From the NCBI RefSeq assembly GCF_964340395.1, contig NC_135565.1, positions 5,616,142 to 5,680,141 of the forward strand: DNA of 64,000 bases, in the 5' to 3' direction. Position numbers and translations under genes: made by a program. The notes beneath the pieces are model-generated. The model saw only the letters and a program-made list of their open reading frames with translations, was not told the origin of the DNA and ran no database searches. Positions 37,249 through 49,293 of this stretch are shown here, piece by piece; positions within the stretch are counted from its first letter, which is position 1, and every line of letters begins with the position of its first letter. Source of the DNA: Glandiceps talaboti (taxonomy: Eukaryota; Hemichordata; Enteropneusta; Spengelidae).

Positions 37249-37521
37249 ATGGACGTTTTTAAGGATCGTGAAGTGGCAATACGAGTGGGGAAAGCTCTAA
37301 AGGAAGAGTTTGCCCATGCTGATCTCATGAAATTATATAACGAGCAGTTGGAACCGACTGCAGAAAATTCCAGAAAATTGGTTTCCAAAGGGGCTAAGCT
37401 TCAAGGCAAAACCTTCAAAAAAGTCTTTAAGGCGAACGGCATTAATTTTTGGCGGGTAATGCTAGCGCGCAATCCGACAATGATGGCATATATATATGAA
37501 ATGTACTCCAAAGATGAAGAG
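37249..37521 (+). CDS. Deiodinase-like B, exon 1
   Basis: Preceded by an acceptor TTTCTTGCAG at 37234 and 14 nt of presumed 5' UTR, so an upstream non-coding exon is likely. 91 codons, donor GAG|GTAAGG, phase 0. Confidence 0.85.
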
Positions 37522-39031
37522 GTAAGGGCATGGTTCTATATATAGCCTACTATTTTTCTTCGACCAGCCAAGAAAATAGGAGTGACCTAAAGGGCATTGT
37601 CACCCCTACATGCTACATTTTCAGCCCCTGGAACAGGTCATGTGTAGTCTCTGTAGCATGCCTGTAGTACAGGTGTATATCAGCAAATATGGCACAGGAT
37701 TGTAACAGAGCTGTAGCTACCAGGCCTATCAACAGAGGTGTTGCTACTTTACAAATTAGTATACATTGCTTTGGATACATTATATTGATGATGCATGGCT
37801 TTGTATACAGGACTGGTACAGGGTCTGTCTTTTCTACATGTGGCAGTATATGTGAGTACATGGCTGTATACATGGATGTGCACACAGGTGTGTCACAGGT
37901 CTGATTTTATCACAATGTCATGTGTTTGCAAATGCACTTTAAAAACTACAATATCTTATACGTTAGATATTCTTTCAAAAATGTCGACCCATATTCATAC
38001 TTGTACAAACAGATCTGTTACATACCTGTGAATATGGTCCTGAAAACTGATCAAATTTACAAACCCTGTAACAGACCTGGCACCTGTACACACATTAATA
38101 TGTACATCCCTGTTTCGTTCGTGCTCACAGCAATGTAAACAGGTCAGAAATTACCCACCTGTTTACATGCCTGTTCCAACAGATATGTTTCATGTCTGTG
38201 AATACAGCTTTGAAATCTTGCCAAGTTTACAGATCCTTTAACAGTACTCTTGTTTCATATACTCTGTTACAGGATGGTGACTTGTAATTATGCACTTTTT
38301 TAATGTAACGGTATGACCTCTGTGTTTGAGAGTTTAATTGTAACCAAATTCCATTAATTCACGCTCTTAAACTGATTGGTTTATGTACATATTACGATGT
38401 TTAATTCACTGAATGTAGTATTAGTGAATTATCTGCATGTTATAAAAGACGAAAACAATGTAATACAGTCATCGCCTGCAGTTACAGAGTCACTACATTT
38501 TCTATATTACAGAACATTTGTCGCCTCTGCCCCCCCCCCCCCCAGTAAAATGGGAGTCAGGAATAAAACTCACCCATATAAATATGCACAGACTTAATTT
38601 AAAACTATCTAATGTTTTCTACGATCACTCACAGGTCATGGAACAGTGGAATTTCTTGTACGGCACAATGCCTGAATATATTCCTATTGATCTGAGGAAG
38701 AATGTTGTCATTGGTCAGGAAATGCCAGAAGTCAATTTGGTTACCATATCCACCAGGGAAGACATTAACCTATCGCACCTTCATTTACATAAAGAACGCC
38801 CACTCATGATCGTTGCTTCATCTTTATCCTGACCTCCACTTAGGGTATGTATGTATGTATGTATGTATGTATGTATGTATGTATGTATGTATGTATGTAT
38901 GTATGTGTATGTATGTATGTATGTATGTATGTATGTGTATGTATGTATGTATGTATGTATGTATGTGTATGTATGTATGTATGTATGTATGAATGTATGT
39001 ATGTATGTATGTATGTATGTATGTATATATT

Positions 39032-39066
<35 letters not shown>

Positions 39067-40122
39067 GTGAAAATTTTATTTATGAATACGAAAATAAAGT
39101 GCCATGAAAGCATGAGTGTGTGCGAACACATTTATAATTTCTGACCAGTGCCAATGAATGTAAGTTTATGACGGCGGGGAGATGGAAATTCATTAATATA
39201 AACATAGATTTCTACCATGCTGAGAACCCACTTATAAGAACAAAAGTGTGCAAAATTAACCACACTCAATCTAAAATATGAAAATAGAACAACAAATTCC
39301 CCCCATCAGACATTGTGTAATACACGACCTCTTAACATTGGAGGTGCGCACATTTATATTTTGTTCTCACCGTCTATATGTTAGTACTACGAAAACAAAG
39401 CAAGTATAGAGAACCAATCAATATAACAATGTCAGTGTTATTTCTACATCTTCCATAATCAGCGTATGACTTAGATAAATAAAATACCGAATAGATATCC
39501 CAGCATATAAATTGATACGTTTTGTCTTCAACCCCCACCCCGGGTTGATTTTGAAAAAAAAAACACCATAACGTTTGTTTCTTTGTGAGATGGAATGACT
39601 GCTCAAACTTTTAACTTTAGATCCGGTAGAGGACTGCTAATCATGTACATGGCAAACACTGAGTCAACATCTTGACAGCGAAAGAGTATAAGACGTTCGA
39701 ATTCCCACAAAATATATCTGCATTTTGTAGAGATCGGTAAACAAAAGCCATTATGGCGACATAAACTGTCTGTCTAATTTGACTGTCTAAAACCTCTCTC
39801 GTTTACCTAGTATTCTCATTATCATACAACAAATAACAATTGCTCTAATACTGTTTTATCTCTCTCTCTCTAGGCCATTGTTAACAGTGGCGCCCTCATC
39901 AAAGTATTTGAGGACTACAAAGACACAGCAGATTTCCTTATGGTGTATCAGTTAGAATCTCACCCAGCTGATGGATGGAGCTATGGTTCACATTATAGTC
40001 TGGTGAATCAACACAAAGAACTCGACGACAGAATCAATGCTGTCAAGTAGGTTGATCTGATCTCCCATGTCGATGTGTACATAGCTGTTAAAAATAAGAC
40101 ACAGACAGCCATCCAACCGACC

Positions 40123-40159
<37 letters not shown>

Positions 40160-40258
40160 GTCAGACAGACAAACAGACAGACAGACACACACACACACAC
40201 ACACACAGACAGACAGGCAGGCTGGCTGGCTGGCTGGCTGTCTGGCTGATTGTCAGGC

Positions 40259-40310
<52 letters not shown>

Positions 40311-40719
40311 TGAATGACTACTTTGTATTTATATGCAAGTCAGAAGCGACACCTCTGTGGTATGATTTTGTTTGGTTTAGTTCTCAGTTTGTTTCATTTC
40401 TTATTGTTTAATGAGTTTGTCCACTTGTTTTATTAACTAAAGGACTCTCCTCGAGCTGGACAATTTCAACACCTTCACCACCGACCATAAAGACGAAAAT
40501 AAAGTTCGTATTGTCGCTGACAACATGACCAATGACTTCGCCAAGGTATACAACAGCGCCCCCGATCGTGTATTTGCAATAGTTGATGGCAAGATTGCTT
40601 TCATTGGTCGAGACATCATGGTGCAAATCAGACCTTGGCAGACAAGTAAACTGATGACGGACGAACTTCGAGGATGGTTGGAGAAGTATAACGGGAAATC
40701 TTCTTGTACTGTACTCTAA
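37249..40719 (+). CDS. Iodothyronine-deiodinase-like selenoprotein B
   Basis: Join 37249-37521, 38635-38844, 39874-40046, 40443-40719; 310 residues with Sec at 157. Same intron positions and phases as gene A about 10 kb upstream, so a tandem duplicate. Seen: RPLMIVASSLS-Sec-PPLR (TGA 38830-38832), DFLMVYQLESHPADGW with the conserved His at 191 (EAH is ESH here), NQH, and PDRVFAIVDGKIAFIG. The N-terminus (MDVFKDREVAIRVGKAL) is clearly homologous to that of A and likewise lacks an obvious membrane anchor. Sec decoding is supported by the SECIS at 41498-41552. Expected thioredoxin-fold reductive dehalogenase chemistry follows from family knowledge; the substrate is unknown. Introns 2 and 3 carry microsatellites, two of them at splice sites. 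Confidence 0.88.
37522..38634 (+). other. Intron 1 of deiodinase-like B, rich in ACAGG/CCTGT words
   Basis: From about 37620 to 38280 the words ACAGG, CCTGT and CAGATCTGT recur every 20-30 nt. A ~75-bp block at about 38008 recurs in diverged form at about 38175. Function unknown; probably a decayed tandem repeat. Confidence 0.5.
38635..38844 (+). CDS. Deiodinase-like B, exon 2 (Sec codon)
   Basis: Acceptor GATCACTCACAG, 70 codons, TGA at 38830-38832. The donor AGG|GTATGT is itself the first unit of a long (GTAT)n array. Seven codons longer than exon 2 of gene A, mostly in the linker before the thioredoxin fold. Confidence 0.87.
38846..39062. repeat. (TATG)n then (GT)n microsatellite at a splice donor
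   Basis: About 185 bp of TATG units with regular TGTATG interruptions, then (GT)n. The array begins at the donor of deiodinase-B exon 2. Confidence 0.95.
39874..40046 (+). CDS. Deiodinase-like B, exon 3
   Basis: The polypyrimidine tract is a TC repeat ending in CTAG; donor CAA|GTAGGT. 173 nt, phase 2, same length as in gene A. Confidence 0.87.
40124..40310. repeat. (CAGA)n and (CTGG)n tract in intron 3
   Basis: CAGA units, a short (CA)n, CTGG units and again CAGA, about 75 bp downstream of deiodinase-B exon 3. Confidence 0.95.
40443..40719 (+). CDS. Deiodinase-like B, exon 4
   Basis: Acceptor ATTAACTAAAG; the first G completes AA|G lysine. Encodes TLLELDNFNTF to the end at SSCTVL and TAA. 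Confidence 0.85.
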
Positions 40720-41497
40720 ATGAAGAATCCAAAACACATGATTTCCCTGCTTGGGGAAAATTCCATTTGTAAAAGACTGATCATTACTGAAAGCAATTGA
40801 ACACGAACAAGAAAATAACCTTAAAAAATACACAAAGAAATAATTTAGTATTATCGAGGGTGGAAGTCGGGTCGACTATATATACTTGGACTGCGTTTAT
40901 AGCTGGGAAAATCAGTTTATGTATTATTTCAAATATCCCCAAGGGTTGCAGTTAATTTCATTTTACTATCAAACAAAACTAGTACTAGTAATAAGCTAAT
41001 TTGCTTGTTGTCAAAGAACTCTTCGTGAACAGTTAAGTTTTTAAGCAGTATTTATTAATGATATTGATTGTTAGCATACTATCGTTCTTTCGACAAGACT
41101 TGACGCTAGTCATATGCAAATGTAATGCCACGCCAGCAAAATACCGATTCTGGCGATGTTGATAGCCTTGGAATCTAAGCTAATGACCGGCTTAACCAAG
41201 CGTCACTGACATTTCCTGAATCCCATGGCCAATTGCTAATTAAAGAAAAATTGTCTAATCTTCAACTTTATACACAATAGTAGAGTTGAAAATATTCTAG
41301 TCAATTATTGGTAACTTACTGTTTTTCGTTATTAATTACCGTAATGTGTTTTCTAGTAAAAAAAAAAAGTTCAATACCCTTTCCGCCATAATTATGGCTG
41401 GGATGGGTGGAGTAGTGTGTCTTATAGTATGTACTCGTTGAAAATCAAAGCCATGTCTGAAAATAATGTGGATTGTGACAGGTCTTCATCTTCAAGT

Positions 41498-41552
41498 TAT
41501 AATGACGGTATGTGTCTAAACCATGTTACCATGGTGACGTTTACCTGAAAAG
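41498..41552 (+). promoter_or_regulatory. SECIS element of deiodinase-like B
   Basis: ATGA at 41502 and TGA at 41546 form the core. GGTATGTGTC pairs with GACGTTTACC (nine of ten positions, two as G-T). Unpaired AAA at 41518-41520 is followed by a CCATG...CATGG mini-helix, a form-2 layout like gene A. Located 783 nt after the stop. Confidence 0.88.
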
Positions 41553-41969
41553 CACAATGACTTCCTAGCCTCACTAAAGCAACCTATTTCAAAAGCCGTG
41601 GTTCATAATTTCTCAACTTGAGTACTATAACAACATACTTTTGATAAACTGAGCGCTATCGACTGCTAACAGTCAGTCTCGTTCACTCATGACATAGGGC
41701 GTTGTTTCTGATCACATCACAATGTGACGTGATCACAGAGATCATAATTTTTTAAATTGTTTTATTTTAGAATCGTAGATATCACACCTTATGTTAGTGG
41801 GTTTAGTTATTACATGAATTTTGACCAGGCTGTCATTTGACGATATGTCACCGTTGGTGGCGCCATTCATCATAACGACTGTGGTGACGACTACCTTTAG
41901 TGTTTATCAAGGAATTGTATTTACGTTTATTATGATAACTGTTTTGTCAGCCTACATGAGCTCAGTGGA

Positions 41970-41975
41970 AATAAA
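41970..41975 (+). terminator. Poly(A) signal AATAAA, deiodinase-like B
   Basis: Canonical hexamer about 420 nt downstream of the SECIS. Confidence 0.5.
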
Positions 41976-42017
41976 AAATGTCTAAATATATCAAAACAAG
42001 TATAGTCAGCTTCATAG

Positions 42018-42144
<127 letters not shown>

Positions 42145-42159
42145 CCAGTTCACCGGTTA

Positions 42160-42202
42160 GTCGTCCGATGATCGCAACAACCGTGAAACTCTGAGTAACG
42201 AC
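42160..42202 (+). ncRNA. Hammerhead-ribozyme-like motif 3 (core altered)
   Basis: GTCGT, CCGATGA, TCGCAACAACCGT, GAA, ACTC-T-GAGT, A, ACGAC. Stem I GTCGT/ACGAC is perfect and stem III is as in motif 1, but the invariant CUGA is CCGA and stem II is only two pairs. Probably a decayed, inactive relative of motif 1. The downstream ACTTATT is shared with it. Confidence 0.55.
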
Positions 42203-43344
42203 TTATTATACAACCAAACAGTTACCATCATTTTAAAATGTCACTCAAGTCAAACGTTTCGTATATTAATGATTGACGCATAACAATACTTAAGTTTGAA
42301 GAATTTAGCATCGGAAATCCAACGAGTTGAATTTCGACTTATACCACGAAAAAAATGAAAATACACAATTTTCCCATTGACCCTATTCTCTTGATTGGTG
42401 ACCGATTCTACTCTGCATATTACTGTTCCATCATCTGCTGTGTAAGCATAATGTAGGTCGTTGAAAGTTGTTAAGTATGATTACGTCATTTGAATACTGG
42501 TTACTAATTATCATTGATATCTGTGCATTTGTGTACCAAGTTCTGATTGGTCGTCAATTGTTAATGTGTAGGGATCGCCGTGTAGAAATAATTCATTTTC
42601 CAATCAGAGAGAATATTGAACAAGGGATTTTGACAAACTGACTCTCATTGGCGACTAATTACAAACCAGATGAATACATATACATATATTTGAATAATTG
42701 GACACCTGGTCTTTTTTATCGAAGAATTGTCATTCTCGACTTGTACATCGATGAGGATGGACAAAGTTTCTGACATACGTACGATAGCGATGTCGAACGA
42801 TTTTGTTCCGTGACCTGAATTTGAAGACAATGGAGATTTTAAGCTATCGAGAAAGCAAGACCGTGAACGGTTCACGGTACCTGTAGGTACTGAAACGATA
42901 TTACATATTCAAGAACCTTGTGCACCTAAAAATACGCGAAAATCTACTAACTGGGGCGTGTCCGTATGGGACAGTTGGTGACGCAATAAAAACAAAAAAG
43001 TCAAAGAACATGGGGTTTCGAGTAGTGATGTATACTCTTTTGTACCAACTTTGTGTCGTAGTTTGTCAACTCAAAGTCAATATTACATTGTAAACGTTTG
43101 ATTTCCTCATTCGACGTGTATTTTCGCCACGAAGTGCCTGCAGTAAAAGGGTATATGCACAGAATATAAATTTTGTGTTGAACTATTTTGTGTGCAGTTG
43201 GATGTCTCAGTTTGCATGTTTAAATTGCTCAGCAATTTTATCGATATGTTAATTAAAAGTAGAGTGACTGGCAGATGTTCAGATTTTTTCAGTTGTCCTC
43301 ACTTGTGAATGTTGATGGCTGCCATATGGTTAGCATTGTTTGAT
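42203..43344. other. Intergenic, no gene seen
   Basis: AT-rich. The first ~105 bp (from ACAACCAAACAGTTACC) recur at about 45263-45365. Confidence 0.5.
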
Positions 43345-43909
43345 CCTTTGATATGTAATTGTAAACTTTGAACACTTTCATTGATATGTAATTGTAAACT
43401 TTGAAAGCTTCCGTTCATATGTAATGTAAACTTTGAACACTTTCATTGATATGTAATTGTAAACTTTGAAAGCTTCCGTTCATATGTAATGTAAACTTTG
43501 AACACTTTCATTGATATGTAATTGTAAACTTTGAAAGCTTCCGTTCATATGTAATGTAAACTTTGAACACTTTCATTGATATGTAATTGTAAACTTTGAA
43601 AGCTTCCGTTCATATGTAATGTAAACTTTGAACACTTTCATTGATATGTAATTGTAAACTTTGAAAGCTTCCGTTCATATGTAATGTAAACTTTGAACAC
43701 TTTCATTGATATGTAATTGTAAACTTTGAAAGCTTCCGTTCATATGTAATGTAAACTTTGAACACTTTCATTGATATGTAATTGTAAACTTTGAAAGCTT
43801 CCGTTCATATGTAATGTAAACTTTGAACACTTTCATTGATATGTAATTGTAAACTTTGAAAGCTTCCGTTCATATGTAATGTAAACTTTGAACACTTTCA
43901 TTGATATGC
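43345..43909. repeat. 65-bp dimeric tandem array (minisatellite)
   Basis: Eight copies of a 65-bp unit built from two related halves: one with TGATATGTAATTGTAAACTT, the other with TTCATATGTAATGTAAACTT. GCTTCCGTTC recurs exactly every 65 bp from 43407 to 43862. The copies look near-identical, so the array is young or homogenised. There are no unique spacers, so it is not a CRISPR. Confidence 0.95.
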
Positions 43910-44678
43910 TAAACAGTTCTTTTGTTAAAAAAGTGTGGGTGGTTGCAAAAATGTGTGGGTTTTTTTGAATAAGCACTTGTCTAGAACAGTAGGTCACATG
44001 GCCAAGAGTGGTATAACGTTACTAATTACTTTGTCACACTTAAATGGAAAGAAATTGCATGCTTTAAACCAATTTTAAAGTGACATACAATAATTTATTA
44101 ATTTTGTCGTGATAAAGAAGTACCCTCCTTTTTTCCAACAAATTTCACAGAAATAAGTATCAGAGTTTATGAAAGTTGCTCAGACATATAATATTTGAGT
44201 TGAATTAAAGGACAAGTCCAAGACTGGTAAAAACTTTCGCTTTATTTGAATCCCGACGTTTCGACTGTGCGCAGACAGTCTTTACCAAGGGTTAAAAAAA
44301 ACAAAAAAGTTGATTTTATTCATTGTGAGCAAAATGTTAGAGATTTTTGTAACAGTACACCCCCCCCCCCCTTGGTGCTAGTTGCTTGGAGATGTATAAA
44401 TATTTATTTGAGCCATGTTGAGTCACTATGGGCGTATACGTCAGGTTTAGCTATATTTGTTTGTTAAGGTACTTTTCTATCCCGGCCCTCAATGGTGATA
44501 GTTCCTTGGAGATATATTCACTGGTTTTAATTGATGTTGATTGTAGTCACTATAGCCAGGTGACATAGTATAAATATTTACTTCAACGAAGAAAACATAA
44601 TATGAATGAGAGAAACAGAAATATATATTGAGAAAACGAGTGTCTGTCTGTCTGTCTGTCTATCTGTCTCTGTCTGTC

Positions 44679-44735
<57 letters not shown>

Positions 44736-46140
44736 TTGTTGACTTCTTTGTACTCTGTGGTTAAAACAAAAAGAAAAAATGCCGTTTTCACAGATTTAGT
44801 ACAGATTTAGGAGACGCCAGACAAGGTGAAGAATAGGACGTTGATAAATATATTAAATACTGTTTCCTTTTTTTCTAAATGGCTGGATTGCATCATGTAA
44901 TGTTTCCTGTTAGTCGAAATGGTTGGATTGCATCATGCAATGTATTATTAGTGAGTCAAGAAGTTGTTACACATCACGAATAAAAAGGACAATAGGTCAT
45001 TCCTGTCATGAATAACTTAAGGACTGTCTTGGCCTATGATTGGGAAGAGGGCGGGGGACTGGTATCCAATCACATATATATATAATTATATACACTGTGA
45101 TTGTGAATTCTTTCACACGTACTTGGTCCAATATTGTGATCCAACAGACAAAAAAATTTACTTATTGGATCGACACACTGTAGTCCGAAGAATCCGCAGT
45201 TTGAAGTGTGGCCTAACTTAGTCGCCAGAGCCGTACTCTAAAGCCTCGCAAACGTGAGTAACAACCAAACATTTACCATCATTTTAAATGTCACTCGATC
45301 AAGTCAAACGTTTCGTATATTAAGAATTGACGTATAAAAATAGTTAAGTTTGAAGAATTTACGGTATTAATTAATTTGTCACACTTAAATTGAAAGAAAT
45401 TGCATGCTTTAAACAAATGTTAAAGTGACATACAATAATTTATTAATTTTGTAGTGATAAAGAAAAATAACTAATTCTGGAGTCGCGAAATGCGGACGGG
45501 ATATAGTTTAGATATTATCCTTATTTTTACTCCAATTTAAAAGACAATAAGTTTATCGATTGCCGTGATGAAAAGAGAGAACACAATTATGAATATCAAA
45601 GTTAATGAAAGCTGCTTGGAGATGTATTTACTGGTGCCAGTAGCTAAGAAATATTTCGAACTCTCCGCATAGGCTCAGGTTTAACGAATTGAGTAAATCT
45701 TTTTGGAGATTTTAAAGAAGTACCCTCCTTTTTCCAACAATTTTCACAGAAATAAGTATCAGAGTTTATGAAAGTTGCTCAGACATATAATATTTAATTA
45801 AATATTTACCGATGTTATCAACTAAGTTGATTCTATTCATTGTGAGCAAAATGTTAAAAATATTTTTAAAAGTACCCCCCCCCCCCCACCATGGTGAAAG
45901 TTGCTTGGAGATATATAAATATTTACTAGAGCCATGTTGATATTAGTCACTATGGGCATATAGGCCAGGTGTAGCTATGTTTGTTTGTTTGTTTGTTGAA
46001 GTACTTTTCTAGCCCGGCCCTCAACGGTGACAGTTCCTTGGCCATCAACGGTACGGTGGCAGTTCCTTGGAGATATATGAATATTCACTGGGTTTTAATT
46101 TATGTTGATTTTAGTCCCTATTGCCAGGTGACAGTGTAAA
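43910..46140. other. Duplicated non-coding blocks
   Basis: Blocks at about 44035-44165 recur in two places: AATTGCATGCTTTAAAC near 45394, and GAAGTACCCTCCTTTTT to ATATAATATTT near 45717-45795. The block around 44300-44550 recurs at 45820-46120 (GTGAGCAAAATGTTA, poly-C, TTGCTTGGAGATATATA, CCCGGCCCTCAA). No gene seen. Confidence 0.6.
44640..44732. repeat. (GTCT)n/(CT)n microsatellite
   Basis: Tetranucleotide units grading into a CT run. Confidence 0.95.
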
Positions 46141-47566
46141 TATTTACTGATTCTATTAGCGCTCTCACTGATGACATGGTAACAATGTTTTGTTCGGTTT
46201 AGTCACGATTTTATTTCCTATTCACTCCACCCTCACATTCGAAGTGTTAAGTTCCCGGATGACCCACGTCAGTTTACGTCAGTTTTTAGTGAACGATTAC
46301 ATGTGTGATCCCTCTGTGTAATCGACATTTTGTAATAATTGCCTACAATTATTCAGGCTTACATGTACTAAAATCTAAACCAGTGAATATATTTCCAAAC
46401 AACTTTCCTTTTAACAAAATCTAACATGTGAATTATACCATCCTACACAGTCGTGAGAAGTAAACGGAAGAAAAGGGCCTGACATCCATGGCCAGATCAT
46501 CTATGTAGGGGATACAAGGTAATCTCCCGTACATCAACATAGCTCTATGATCATCATACCTGACACTTGTATTATATAAATACTCTGCGTTTGTGAAATT
46601 TCACAAATTCACTGTCACACAAAGATTAATTCGTGCAAGATATAATCATATTAAACTCGTGACCACAAGATCTCACAACACACAAACTGCGCGCATGTAC
46701 ACGATGAGATGATTTGTTTCATCTTTGCCGTGTTCTTTCCGTGTGTGCTTGTTAACCCTACCTAACTCAGATAAGGTCATAAAACGGTCAGGTAAATTTT
46801 CTTGACAGACCGTACCGTTTTATGGCCTTATTTCATAGTTGGGTAGTGCACAGACAAGTATAGATTGTGTTAGTTATCTGTGGGTAGTGTTATTAGTGGT
46901 GATACCATTCACAAGAAGTCACCAACTATTGTTTAAGTATACAATAGATACACAATGGACGTTGTATTGGACGCTCTTTCGGTATTTAGTGAACCATTAT
47001 ATACGTGACCCATGTCCTATGGATACCCCCATGTTTATTTTTATACTGTGTATGCACTCTTATTTACTCTAGATCGTATAGCCAAGACTAGTCTAGCTCC
47101 TATACAGTATCGTTACGGTTTATACCTTAACTAACATGTGGTTAGAAACCACAGTTGGCATCCAGACTAAGCCATGACGAAATACTCTAGGTCTTATTGC
47201 TAAGACGAGGGGTAGGCGAGCCATTTGGCCTGTATTGTAGTCTATTTTAATTTGATGGCTGGATGTTTCATTGCGATGGAGTATCTTCAGTCAAGAATTA
47301 TATACACACAGAAAGAACACGGCAATGGCCAAGAAATTATTGTGTACGAACAGTTTGTTGTAAGAACTATATGGTTCACTGATTTCAACTAGATAGCGTG
47401 CCGAGACATCTCTGAGTCAGCGAGTGTCTAAGCACATAATAGGCATGAGGCGTGTAAAAAGTGAATCTATTTAATTCGACGACCTCTCATGTGTTCAGCA
47501 TCATAACCTTGTCCGGTTATCCAGTATTGTAAAGAATCGGCCGGTTGCTACATTCAGATAAATAAA

Positions 47567-47621
<55 letters not shown>

Positions 47622-48953
47622 ACTACTACTACCACCACCACCACAACATATCCCGAAAAAAGACCAGATGTAAACTGAGCGCCTCCCGTAAGGGAACCAC
47701 CAATTATTAAAATCAAACTAAAAAAAACCTGGTATAAACAAATTTGTGTTGCTGAGGAGAACTATGAACTTGGTATACACCATGATAATTTTTATTTCTG
47801 AACGATGTGTACGTGTGAACCATGGTTAACCTCAAATGAATCTTCGATGAGCATGAAGTGAACTGTAAGTTCGCGTAATGTGTTCGATCCGGTAACGAAG
47901 CTGAAAAAAAGGTTTCAGTTTTAGTGAGATGAAATGGTGACATGGGTCCAGCGATGTGGTGTATTTATTTATCGCTTCGGCCGTGAAGGAAGATGCTTCA
48001 CCGGAATGATGGCCTTGCTATTGATGGAGACCTTTTGTAATCACGTCTATTAATAAGTAACCAATCACGTGTATAAGTAATGATAATATTTCGTAGTTTC
48101 TAAACTATCCAAGACGGCACATGAAAGTGGTGAAACGTTTTGCATACGATGTGTTATATTCAAATTTGACAAGTAAGGCGTAATTTAGCTGAAAACCCAC
48201 TCAACTTTGCAATTCAGATGTGAATCGCTTCTATTTGCGTTTACATTGTAGGAATCGTAGGATTTGGTTCACGCCGAATTCAATGTCACAAACACAGAAG
48301 AAGAAGCCCGAAAATCACAGCAAACGCTACCTACAATATAATATAGTCGACATGTTCGAATCTTGGACGCCATCTTGCCATATTACACTTCATGCATACG
48401 CATTTGTCTCCATTGCATTCTCTCACGGAATTGAACTTCGTAAAGGTATAACTCAATTGAAATGTAGACACTAGAGCCAAAGGGAAGATCTAAAAAATAT
48501 ATAGTATTTGTATACTCACCAAACGTTTCGGATTTGGTCTGCTCGACCCGCTAATTTGGGCAGACTAGACACAATATCCTAAAACCATTGACAGCGACCG
48601 CCCGCGGAGGGCAGCCTTCCAAGTTTACTCAAATTAATATAGCGTAATTATATTAATTCATATTGTCTTAACAGTTTAAAGTACATGAACAAATGCATTT
48701 TCTTATGTTTGATGAATATTAATACTAGTTTTTATTGAAATTGAAGTATGGAGTCTTAAGATATTGCTTAATTATTTGATTTCATTAATATGCAAATTTC
48801 TCTAATTAAACATTAACCGATCTGGCTCAAAACCTAATCAGGTCTAGCTATTCCCCTAAAGATTATATATTCCAAATTTCATTACAATTGAGCCAGCTGA
48901 AGTTTAGAAAATGATGACACAGACACACACACGGACAGACAGACAGACAGACA

Positions 48954-48998
<45 letters not shown>

Positions 48999-49290
48999 AC
49001 ACATTCCCATTTTAATACCTCCCATACCCTTACGGGAGGTAAAAAAGGCAGGAAAGGATGCATGGTTGAATCATGGGCCTTGAGTAAAACATGTGGGACA
49101 GAATGACAAGGCTAACAGCACGTCTAAAAAAAATTATGCCCCATATTGTGCTGTAGTTCTAAGATTTATTGCCATGCAAACAAGGAAGGGAAGGCCCTAC
49201 CTTCATGGCCTATCTATATAAGGTATTTAGTTTCGTCTTTATGTCACTTACAGAATACCTTACAACATTGTTTTTTCGGAAAACAGGTGC
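46141..49290. other. Intergenic upstream of the TGF-beta-like gene
   Basis: No gene seen. It holds an imperfect stem-loop at 46759-46846 (ATAAGGTCATAAAACGGT with ACCGTTTTATGGCCTTAT), (CAA)n at 47569-47625 and (AC)n at about 48950-48998. Confidence 0.5.
46759..46846. repeat. Stem-loop, ~30-bp imperfect arms
   Basis: CTACCTAACT...ATAAGGTCATAAAACGGT is the near reverse complement of ACCGTTTTATGGCCTTAT...AGTTGGGTAG, with a ~25-bp loop. Confidence 0.8.
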
Positions 49291-49293
49291 ACA

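Noticed and set aside
38781-39144. Tyr/Val/Cys-rich and His/Thr-rich frames on both strands
   Set aside because: Translation of the (TATG)n array after the deiodinase-B donor.
43345-43909. Regular repeats that could suggest a CRISPR array
   Set aside because: No unique spacers; the whole 65-bp unit repeats, and the context is animal DNA.
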